Assembly (NCBI GenBank): GCA_943325745.2
Contig: CALPQP020000061.1
Location: forward strand, 1-5,391
DNA length: 5,391 bases
Origin: Gulosibacter massiliensis
GTDB lineage: Bacteria; Actinomycetota; Actinomycetes; Actinomycetales; Microbacteriaceae
Direction of reading: 5' to 3'
Part shown: positions 1 to 5,391 of the stretch, one piece after another
Numbering within the stretch: position 1 is the stretch's first letter
Layout of the letters: each line of letters begins with the position of its first letter
Made by a program: the position numbers and the translations under genes
Notes under the pieces: generated by a model
What the model was told of the DNA's origin: nothing
The model's input: only the letters and a program-made list of their open reading frames with translations
Database searches by the model: none

Positions 1-406
1 GAGAGGATGCGGTAGCACCAGCGCCGAGCAGGATCGCACGTCGGAACTCCGTTCCCCATTGCTCACGGATGGCGGTGGTGGCTCCCCACACATCGGTGTT
101 GTAGCCCTCCCAGCCATCCTGACGACGAACGGCGGTGTTGACCGCGCCGGTCAAAGTCGATGTGGCGCACTCTCGGGCGAGCATCGGTCTTACGACCTGC
201 TTGAGCGGCATCGTCAGCGACAATCCGGCCCACGTGTCGCCGAGCGACTCCAGAAAACCCGCAAGCTCCGATTCGGTGACCTCAGTTGAACCATACGCAG
301 CATCAATTCCGAGTGCCGAAATTGCGGCACGATGTAGTGCGGGTGATTGCGAGTGGCCGATTGGGCTACCAAGGACTCCGAAGTTCCTAGTCACAATAGG
401 CGGCAT
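1..406 (-). CDS. aroE: Shikimate dehydrogenase (NADP+), 5' part, cut by window edge
   Basis: Catalyses reversible NADPH-dependent reduction of 3-dehydroshikimate to shikimate, a cytoplasmic step of chorismate and aromatic amino-acid synthesis. I translated this frame by hand; it stays open to base 1 and gives about 135 residues, roughly half of the usual 270-290. Counting from the ATG at 406, the visible landmarks are: the shikimate-binding loop GSPIGHSQSP (13-22); SLTMPLK (63-69), the counterpart of NVTxPxK with the catalytic Lys69; GAVNT (87-91); GYNTDVWG (101-108) with the catalytic Asp105; and the start of the Rossmann nucleotide loop, LLGAGAT (126-132). The start is uncertain. ATG at 406 overlaps mltG by 20 bases and GTG at 394 overlaps it by 8 (GTGACTAG), giving MTRNFGVLGSPIGHS. 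Neither has a clear Shine-Dalgarno, so translation is probably coupled to mltG. The cofactor half and C-terminus lie outside the window. Family assignment is secure. Confidence 0.95.
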   Translation of the reverse strand, partial: MPPIVTRNFGVLGSPIGHSQSPALHRAAISALGIDAAYGSTEVTESELAGFLESLGDTWAGLSLTMPLKQVVRPMLARECATSTLTGAVNTAVRRQDGWEGYNTDVWGATTAIREQWGTEFRRAILLGAGATASS

Positions 407-1499
407 TCGCAGCACTGGCGTTACACCAGGTTCGAAGTTCCTGGACAGCTGCGCCGTGTTGTGCGGTGGTCTCCGAGAACTTAGTCTCTCCGGTCTTGAG
501 GTTCACTGGCACGAAGAAGAACCACGGGCCCTCCGCCGGTTTCAGGACTGCTTCCAAGGCAATTTCACCCGGCAAACCGATTGGTCCCACTGGGAGACCC
601 TTGTGAACATAGGTGTTGTAGAGGTTTCCAGCGTCGGCCCGCTCTTCGTCGGTGGTCCACACAGTGTGAAGGTTGCCGGTCCCGTAGGCGACAGTTGCGT
701 CCGACTCCAAATTCCAGTCCGCGTCGAGTCGATTCTGAAAAACTCGCGCAATTTTGGCGAAATCATCGGTATTGCTGCCGGCCTCGCGTTGAACGAGCGC
801 GGCAAACGTCACAACCGAATAACGTTTACTCGGATCAACTCCGAGGGCATCGAGCCGAGCATTCATTTCATCGACCATGGTTTGGATAATGGAGGACGCA
901 TCTTGAGTGGGATCGAATTCGTAGGTCGCGGGGAAAAGAAAACCTTCGACTGATGGCGCCTTGGCGGGGATTCCGAATACCGTCGGATCGACAGACGCAG
1001 CCTCAAAGTCCGCCACCGAAATTCCCGTTGCTTCGCTCAGGGTGGCAAACGTCGTCGTAAGAACAGAGCCCTCCGGAATCGTGACTTTCAGGGTGATGCG
1101 GTTCGAGGCATCGCTCAGGATCGCGATTGCCGCGGCTGCACTCATTTCTGTTTTCAGCGTGTAACTTCCGGGGGTAAAAACGATGGACGCATCAGCAAGC
1201 AACAGCCGATACACCGCATCGAATGATTTCGTCACACCGGCGTCTACAAGCTTCTGTGCGATTGCGTCGCCGTATTCGCCCTCTTCAACGATGATCTGAA
1301 CGTCGGGGGCGACACCCGTACCCGTGTAATCATTGTCGGCGGATAAGCCGAGAATTTCCCTGATTTTTGGCTCGTAAGTGGTCCATGCGACCCACGCGCC
1401 ACCCGCACCAATGGCCAAGATGACGACGAGAACAGCGGCAATTATTCCGCAACCGCGCCTCGATGATTTCGTGCGTGCATCACGACGTGTTTCGCTCAT
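387..1499 (-). CDS. mltG: Endolytic murein transglycosylase MltG (YceG-like)
   Basis: Membrane-anchored lytic transglycosylase that cleaves nascent peptidoglycan strands inside the glycan chain and is thought to set strand length. The 370 residues begin with a short basic cytoplasmic tail (RRDARTKSSRR), then one membrane segment at about 18-40, then an extracytoplasmic YceG domain. Family landmarks are EGFLFPATYEF (185-195), LVQREAGS (235-242) with the conserved catalytic Glu239, NRL (256-258), ESDATVAYG (265-273), YNTYVHKGLPVGPIG (294-308) and FFFVPVNLKTGETKFSETTAQH (327-348). In GPIGLPG, Leu309 sits where many homologues have Asn. The C-terminal tail carries two cysteines (359, 369) that would face the cell exterior and could pair; that is speculation. 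The ATG shares ATGA with the ruvX stop codon. Its AGGAG lies only about 3 bases upstream, closer than ideal, so coupling to ruvX is likely. No better start exists before the membrane segment. Confidence 0.96.
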   Translation of the reverse strand: MSETRRDARTKSSRRGCGIIAAVLVVILAIGAGGAWVAWTTYEPKIREILGLSADNDYTGTGVAPDVQIIVEEGEYGDAIAQKLVDAGVTKSFDAVYRLLLADASIVFTPGSYTLKTEMSAAAAIAILSDASNRITLKVTIPEGSVLTTTFATLSEATGISVADFEAASVDPTVFGIPAKAPSVEGFLFPATYEFDPTQDASSIIQTMVDEMNARLDALGVDPSKRYSVVTFAALVQREAGSNTDDFAKIARVFQNRLDADWNLESDATVAYGTGNLHTVWTTDEERADAGNLYNTYVHKGLPVGPIGLPGEIALEAVLKPAEGPWFFFVPVNLKTGETKFSETTAQHGAAVQELRTWCNASAANAAYCD

Positions 1500-1942
1500 G
1501 GTTCTCCTACCGTTTCCCCCAGTCTATTACCCGCTCGTTCGGCATTCAGAGCGCTGTCGAGCAGGATTGTTGCAGCAACTTGGTCAATCATTGCTCTACC
1601 CGACCTTGTCGAGTGGGAGGCGTCGTGTAGTGCGTGCTGCGCCGTCACCGTGGTCAACCGTTCGTCGACGAGCCGCACTGTTACTCCGGTTGCGACGTAC
1701 AGGTCAACCGCGAACTGACGCGCGTCCATGGTGGATGCCGTGTCCGAACCATCAAGTGACAGCGGGAGCCCGCACACAAATTCAAGAGCGTCGTATTCGG
1801 TCGCGAGCGACGCGAGTTCCTTGAGTGCCGACTCCCGCGGCAGTGTGATCACGGGAACGGCAACGAGGCCGAGTGCATCACTCCGCGCGACGCCGACACG
1901 AGCGGTGCCCACGTCGATTCCAATTCGGGTCCCGGTTCGCAT
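1496..1942 (-). CDS. ruvX: RuvX/YqgF family Holliday-junction resolvase-like nuclease
   Basis: Small cytoplasmic RNase H-fold protein of 148 residues, normal for the family. E. coli YqgF is linked to 16S rRNA 5'-end maturation and transcription antitermination, and mycobacterial and other homologues to Holliday-junction cleavage, so the exact substrate here is unknown. Visible motifs are RIGIDVGTARVGVARSD (6-22) with the metal-binding Asp10, the loop CGLPLSLDGS (57-66), VRLVDERLTT (89-98) with acidic residues Asp93/Glu94, and MIDQVAATILLDSAL (118-132) with the third metal-site acid, Asp120. The acidic active site therefore appears intact. The ATG at 1942 lies 3 bases after the alaS stop (TAGGAAATG), with a GGAG about 8 bases upstream inside the last alaS codons. 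The TGA stop overlaps the mltG ATG. This tight spacing implies co-translation with both neighbours. Some annotations name it yqgF. Confidence 0.95.
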   Translation of the reverse strand: MRTGTRIGIDVGTARVGVARSDALGLVAVPVITLPRESALKELASLATEYDALEFVCGLPLSLDGSDTASTMDARQFAVDLYVATGVTVRLVDERLTTVTAQHALHDASHSTRSGRAMIDQVAATILLDSALNAERAGNRLGETVGEP

Positions 1943-1945
1943 TTC

Positions 1946-4603
1946 CTATGCTCCGAGAGCTGCTCGGATGTCCTCGAGTGCGGGCGCGATTAAGGCCGTA
2001 TCGGCGCCGCCGCCCTGCGCGACGTCGTCGCGTCCGCCGCCGCCGCCGCCGAGGACTGCAGCCGCACGCTTCGCCAGTGTTCCAGCGGATAATCCTGCAG
2101 TTCGTGCGTCCGGAGTCGTTGCAACGATTACCGCTGCTTTGCCGTCAATCTCGGCACCGAGAGCCACCACCCCAGCAACAGCACCGAGCCGATCGCGAAC
2201 CTCCGTTACCAACTGCCGAAGGGCATCGGCGGAATCCAATGGCCCGAGTGAGGACACAACCGCCGTGATCGAACCGATTGTCGATGCCGCGGCCACAAGT
2301 GCGGGAATTCGCTCACGAACGGCAGCCGTCTGATACTGAGCGATGGTGCGCTCGGCGATCTTCAGTTGTTCAATGAGATCGGCGATTCGTGACGCTAGAG
2401 CTTCTTTCGGCGTCTTGAGGTTCGACGTCAACTCGGCAACGAGGGCCCGCTCGCCCGCGAATGAGTCAAACGCCGAGGTGCCCACGAGCGCTTCGACGCG
2501 TCGATTGGTTGAACCGATGCTCGATTCGCCAATCAGGTTGATCAGTCCGACTTCGCTCGATCGCGAGACGTGGGTGCCGGCGCACAGCTCGCGAGACCAG
2601 GAGCCGCCGATGTCGACAACGCGCACCGTGTCTCCATACTTCTCTCCGAAAAGGGCCATCGCACCGGACTCTTTTGCCTCGTCGAGAGACATGATTCGCG
2701 TGACGACGTCGAGATTGTCGGTGACGGCATTGTTAGCGATGTTCTCGATCTCGGATCGCGTTTCCGCGGACAATCCTTGATTCCAGGCGAAGTCAAATCG
2801 CATATACCCCGCTTTGTTGTAGGAGCCAGCCTGGTGGGCATCATTCCCAAGCGTTTGGCGCAGAGCGGCGTGAACAAGGTGAGTTGCAGAGTGCGCCCCA
2901 GCCGCGCGGCGGCGATAGACAGCGTCAACAATTGTTGTGACGACGTCATTTACACCGACCGAGCCGTCGGTGACACGAACCGTGTGTGCCGTCAACCCTT
3001 TGATCGGTCGTTGAACATCGAGTACCTCAGCCGAGAAATTTGCTCCGACGATCACGCCGTCGTCAGCATCCTGACCACCGCTCTCGGCGTACAGGCTGGT
3101 CTCGCGAAGGATTAGCTCGACGGTTTCCCCCGCCGTCGCCGACAGCACGGCGGCACCATCGCGGACGATACCGATAACGCTTGTTTCCGTCGTTAGATCG
3201 TCGTAACCTGCGAACACGGTCTCGCCGGCGGTGCGGAACTCTCCGTAGACCGAAACATCCGCGAGGGCTCCCCTTTTCGCCTTTGCATCCGCTTTCGCAC
3301 GGGTCTTTTGTTCCAGCATGAGCGAATCGAACATCGCTCGGTCTACCGTGAGCCCGGCTTCTTCGGCCATTTCTAATGTCAAGTCGATTGGGAAACCGTA
3401 GGTGTCGTGCAGCACAAACGCCGTGTTGCCATCAAGAGCGACCGATTTCGCCTTCTTGTGCTGCGTTACCGCGAGGTCAAGAATTTGTGTTCCGGACACC
3501 AGGGTACGGAGGAATGCGTCCTCCTCGCCAATGGCGGTTCGTGAAATTCTGTCGTAGTGAATCTCGACGTCGGGGTACGACGCCTTCATTGCGTCGCGCG
3601 AGGCGGCGAACAGTTCGGTAAACGTCGGTGCGTCGACCCCGAGCAGTCGCATCGCGCGGACCGAGCGGCGCAACAAACGACGGAGGATGTATCCACGCCC
3701 CTCGTTCCCCGGCATGACACCATCGCTCATCAGCATGAGTGACGACCGAATGTGATCGGCGACGACGCGCATACGGACATCGTCGTTGTGGTCGCTTCCG
3801 TAGACGCGCCCTGATATCTGAGACGCACGATCGAGAACGGGACGAACCTGATCGATCTCGTACATGTTTTCAACACCCTGCTTCAGGAACGCCACACGTT
3901 CCATCCCCATACCGGTGTCAATGTTTTTTTGGGGCAGTTCGCCATCAATCGTGAACTCCGTCTTTGACCGAACGTCAGAGATGAGGTACTGCATGAAAAC
4001 CAGATTCCAAATCTCGATGTAGCGCGTGTCGTCCACCGCCGGACCACCCTCTGGGCCGTAAGCGGGGCCGCGATCGAAATAGATCTCCGAGCACGGACCG
4101 GCGGGTCCTGTCTGACCGGTCGACCAGAAGTTGTCGGTCTTGCCGAAGCGTTGAATGCGCTCGTCGGGGATACCCGCAATCTTTTTCCAGAGCTCGATTG
4201 CTTCGTCGTCCTCTTCGTACACCGTGATCCAGAGGTCCTTTTCGGCGAACCCAAGGCCACCGTCGGACTCGGGCGTCGTCAGCAACTCCCAGGCGAACCC
4301 GATTGCGCCCTCTTTGAAGTAGTCACCGAACGAAAAGTTTCCATTCATCTGAAAAAAAGTGCCGTGGCGGGTCGTCTTGCCGACCTCCTCGATGTCGAGC
4401 GTGCGAATACACTTCTGCACGGACGTTGCACGCGGGAACGGGGCGGGAACAATCCCGGTCAAATACGGGATGAACGGCACCATCCCGGCGACGGTGAACA
4501 TGAGTGTCGGATCATCCGAAACGAGTGATGCTGAGGGCACGATGGTGTGACCGTTGCCCTCAAAAAAGGAGAGCCAGCGACGTTGAATCTCAGCCGTTTT
4601 CAT
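1946..4603 (-). CDS. alaS: Alanyl-tRNA synthetase
   Basis: Class II synthetase that charges tRNA-Ala with alanine in the cytoplasm and hydrolyses mischarged Ser/Gly-tRNA-Ala. It has 885 residues from this ATG, full length for bacterial AlaRS. N-terminal catalytic core: QKCIRTLDIEEVG (63-75); class II motif 2 RHGTFFQMNGNFSFGDYFK (79-97); LPQKNIDTGMGMERV (223-237); and GRGYILRRLLRR (302-313). Editing domain: SLYAESGGQ (503-511), zinc ligands HSATH (571-575) and CAGTH (674-678). C-Ala domain: a predicted coiled stretch (about 720-765), then the glycine-rich loop LGGGGGGRDDVAQGGG (851-866). An in-frame GTG 21 bases further upstream (4624) would add MSTEEYS, but that stretch contains the strong GGAGGAG site correctly spaced for the ATG at 4603, and homologues begin MKTAEI, so I chose the ATG. 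First gene of the packed alaS-ruvX-mltG-aroE run; its own promoter is not evident in the short gap behind rpsD. Confidence 0.98.
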   Translation of the reverse strand: MKTAEIQRRWLSFFEGNGHTIVPSASLVSDDPTLMFTVAGMVPFIPYLTGIVPAPFPRATSVQKCIRTLDIEEVGKTTRHGTFFQMNGNFSFGDYFKEGAIGFAWELLTTPESDGGLGFAEKDLWITVYEEDDEAIELWKKIAGIPDERIQRFGKTDNFWSTGQTGPAGPCSEIYFDRGPAYGPEGGPAVDDTRYIEIWNLVFMQYLISDVRSKTEFTIDGELPQKNIDTGMGMERVAFLKQGVENMYEIDQVRPVLDRASQISGRVYGSDHNDDVRMRVVADHIRSSLMLMSDGVMPGNEGRGYILRRLLRRSVRAMRLLGVDAPTFTELFAASRDAMKASYPDVEIHYDRISRTAIGEEDAFLRTLVSGTQILDLAVTQHKKAKSVALDGNTAFVLHDTYGFPIDLTLEMAEEAGLTVDRAMFDSLMLEQKTRAKADAKAKRGALADVSVYGEFRTAGETVFAGYDDLTTETSVIGIVRDGAAVLSATAGETVELILRETSLYAESGGQDADDGVIVGANFSAEVLDVQRPIKGLTAHTVRVTDGSVGVNDVVTTIVDAVYRRRAAGAHSATHLVHAALRQTLGNDAHQAGSYNKAGYMRFDFAWNQGLSAETRSEIENIANNAVTDNLDVVTRIMSLDEAKESGAMALFGEKYGDTVRVVDIGGSWSRELCAGTHVSRSSEVGLINLIGESSIGSTNRRVEALVGTSAFDSFAGERALVAELTSNLKTPKEALASRIADLIEQLKIAERTIAQYQTAAVRERIPALVAAASTIGSITAVVSSLGPLDSADALRQLVTEVRDRLGAVAGVVALGAEIDGKAAVIVATTPDARTAGLSAGTLAKRAAAVLGGGGGGRDDVAQGGGADTALIAPALEDIRAALGA
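2034..2051. repeat. Six tandem CCG triplets inside alaS
   Basis: Six uninterrupted CCG units. On the coding (minus) strand they supply most of the codons for Gly852-857 of the AlaRS C-Ala glycine-rich loop (five GGC then GGA). The glycine run is conserved in the family, so the repeat is explained by protein sequence plus codon choice, but it is a potential slippage tract. Confidence 0.9.
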
Positions 4604-4609
4604 TGAATA

Positions 4610-4616
4610 CTCCTCC
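4610..4616 (-). promoter_or_regulatory. alaS ribosome-binding site GGAGGAG
   Basis: GGAGGAG, near-perfect complement to the 16S rRNA 3' end, ends 6 bases before the ATG at 4603. It lies inside the seven codons that the longer GTG start (4624) would add, which decides the start in favour of the ATG. Confidence 0.88.
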
Positions 4617-4644
4617 GTCGACACGAGTTTAGGGGAATGCGAAA

Positions 4645-4668
4645 GGGGTGGGCTCGAAAGCCCACCCC
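4645..4668 (-). terminator. Rho-independent-type terminator after rpsD
   Basis: On the minus strand a perfect 10-bp stem, GGGGTGGGCT paired with AGCCCACCCC, closes a TTCG loop and begins 13 bases after the rpsD stop codon. The bases that follow are TTTCGCATT, so the U-tract is short and interrupted, as is common in actinobacterial terminators. It probably ends the rpsD transcript or limits read-through into alaS. A stable mRNA 3'-end hairpin without strong termination is the alternative. Confidence 0.75.
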
Positions 4669-4681
4669 GCTCGGTTGGGCT

Positions 4682-5311
4682 TTATCGCGCGGCGTAGTAC
4701 TCGACGACGAGTTGAACTTCGCACGTGACAGGAACCTCGGCGCGCTTCGGGCGACGAACGAGTCGCGCCTGCAGCTTGTCGAGCTTGACGTCAAGGTATT
4801 CCGGAACCGCGGGGAGGACATCGCGGTGAACGCCGATGGCTGAATCCTGAAACAGCGGAGTTGCTTCGCTGCGCTCTTTCACGTGGATCATCTGTCCAGG
4901 CTTGACGCGGAAAGATGGGCGGTCAACGAGCTGACCATCCATCAGGATGTGGCGGTGCACCACCATCTGACGTGCCTGTGCCGACGTGCGAGCGAAACCG
5001 GAGCGAAGAACGAGAGCGTCGAGACGCATTTCGAGCAGTTCGACGAGGTTTTCACCAGTTAGTCCTTGGTTGCGACGAGCCTCGTCGAACGTGTTGCGCA
5101 TCTGGGCTTCACGAATTCCGTATTGCGCGCGAAGACGCTGCTTCTCACGAAGACGCATCGCGAAGTCACCTTCGGACTTGCGCTTAGTTCGACCGTGCTG
5201 GCCGGGAGGGAAAGCGCCTTCGCCCATGAGGCGCGCGGCCTTCGGGGTCAGAGCAATTCCGAGAGCACGCGAGAGGCGAACCTTCGCGCGAGTGCGGTTC
5301 TTGTCAGACAT
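4682..5311 (-). CDS. rpsD: 30S ribosomal protein S4
   Basis: Primary 16S rRNA-binding protein that nucleates small-subunit assembly and helps shape the mRNA entry channel and decoding accuracy. It is 209 residues long. The N-terminal part contains RTRAKVRLSRALGIALTPKAARLM (6-29), PPGQHGRTKRK (35-45) and LREKQRLRAQYGIREAQ (54-70). The S4 RNA-binding domain spans about 96-145, with RLDALVLRSGFA and QARQMVVHRHILMDGQLVDRPS. The C-terminus ends VVEYYAAR, typical of S4. The four-cysteine zinc motif of some S4 proteins is missing, so this is the zinc-free (C-) form. The frame stays open upstream to 5380, but the real start is the ATG at 5311: homologues start there, a Shine-Dalgarno precedes it, and the extra 23 residues would be encoded across a leader hairpin. 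A hairpin terminator follows the stop. Rpsd is often placed elsewhere in other phyla; next to alaS it suggests Micrococcales or Streptomyces-like order. Confidence 0.98.
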   Translation of the reverse strand: MSDKNRTRAKVRLSRALGIALTPKAARLMGEGAFPPGQHGRTKRKSEGDFAMRLREKQRLRAQYGIREAQMRNTFDEARRNQGLTGENLVELLEMRLDALVLRSGFARTSAQARQMVVHRHILMDGQLVDRPSFRVKPGQMIHVKERSEATPLFQDSAIGVHRDVLPAVPEYLDVKLDKLQARLVRRPKRAEVPVTCEVQLVVEYYAAR

Positions 5312-5315
5312 TGTG

Positions 5316-5327
5316 TCCTGTTCCTGT
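5316..5327 (-). promoter_or_regulatory. rpsD ribosome-binding region, tandem ACAGGA
   Basis: Directly upstream of the rpsD ATG the minus strand reads ACAGGAACAGGA followed by CACA. The two AGGA cores end 4 and 10 bases before the start codon, either of which could position the ribosome. This supports the start at 5311 rather than any upstream codon. Confidence 0.7.
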
Positions 5328-5344
5328 GTGAAAAACAATCGGAT

Positions 5345-5364
5345 TCTCCCCGCAAACGGGGAGA
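5345..5364 (-). terminator. Hairpin upstream of rpsD; probable terminator of preceding gene
   Basis: On the minus strand TCTCCCCG and CGGGGAGA form a perfect 8-bp stem around a TTTG loop; the sequence then runs ATCCGATTGTTTTT, giving five Ts 9 bases after the stem. It lies 33 bases before the rpsD ATG. The simplest reading is the terminator of the gene upstream, outside the window. The alternative is a structure in the rpsD leader RNA. I see no convincing -35/-10 pair in the remaining leader, so the rpsD promoter is not placed. Confidence 0.5.
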
Positions 5365-5391
5365 GAAACATGAGGGCCACGGCGCCGGCTA

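Noticed and set aside
379..442. 10-base direct repeat CGAAGTTCCT at 379-388 and 433-442
   Set aside because: Both copies lie in coding sequence (aroE start and mltG end), no third copy was seen, and one short pair is compatible with chance.
135..953. 272-codon open frame on the plus strand opposite mltG and aroE
   Set aside because: It is antisense to two genes with full family motifs, matches no family I know, and long antisense frames are common in GC-rich coding DNA.
1728..2333. 201-codon plus-strand frame opposite ruvX and alaS, rich in Ala, Ser, Pro and Arg
   Set aside because: Low-complexity composition typical of the complement of a GC-rich gene; no ribosome-binding site or domain seen.
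2542..2949. 135-codon minus-strand frame inside alaS
   Set aside because: Same-strand alternate frame of the alaS editing domain; alaS itself is intact and carries the zinc-binding motifs here.
4604..4624. GTG start giving alaS seven extra residues
   Set aside because: The extension spans the GGAGGAG ribosome-binding site, which is well spaced for the ATG at 4603.
4618..4632. TAAACT as a possible -10 box for alaS (TANNNT)
   Set aside because: No recognisable -35 lies at the right distance; that position falls in the terminator stem. Too weak to annotate as a promoter.
5312..5380. Upstream extension of rpsD by 23 residues (MALMFLSPFAGR...)
   Set aside because: It is encoded across a perfect hairpin and the Shine-Dalgarno, and S4 proteins begin at the downstream Met.

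Overview
This window looks like a housekeeping stretch of an actinobacterial chromosome. The genes lie entirely on the minus strand, so they read from high to low coordinates: rpsD (ribosomal protein S4), alaS (alanyl-tRNA synthetase), ruvX/yqgF (RNase H-like resolvase family), mltG (endolytic murein transglycosylase) and the 5' half of aroE (shikimate dehydrogenase), which runs off the left edge. The order alaS-ruvX-mltG-aroE, the cysteine-free short S4 and the wording of the protein motifs all point to Actinobacteria. My best guess is Micrococcales/Microbacteriaceae. Base composition, judged by eye only, is moderately rather than extremely GC-rich, which would fit a smaller-genome member of that group. 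The taxonomic call is inference.

Layout, right to left. Positions 5312-5391 hold the rpsD leader: a perfect 8-bp hairpin (5345-5364) and a duplicated ACAGGA ribosome-binding sequence. rpsD occupies 5311-4682. A 78-base gap follows, with a strong 10-bp GC-rich hairpin carrying a UUCG loop (4668-4645), read as the rpsD terminator, and then the excellent GGAGGAG ribosome-binding site of alaS. From alaS onward the genes are packed as one operon: 3 bases separate alaS from ruvX, ruvX and mltG share an ATGA overlap, and mltG overlaps the start of aroE by 8 or 20 bases depending on the start codon. No stretch over 300 bases lacks a gene.

Functionally the cluster combines translation (S4, AlaRS), nucleic-acid processing (RuvX), cell-wall chain-length control (MltG) and aromatic amino-acid synthesis (AroE). 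The genes do not form one pathway; this is a conserved growth-related operon. I found no mobile element, CRISPR array, tRNA or rRNA, and no sign of an undescribed system. The points that deserve a second look are small: a possible pair of mutually exclusive hairpins after rpsD, the absence of a gene between rpsD and alaS where related genomes often have one, two in-phase slippery heptamers in alaS, and unresolved start signals for mltG and aroE.
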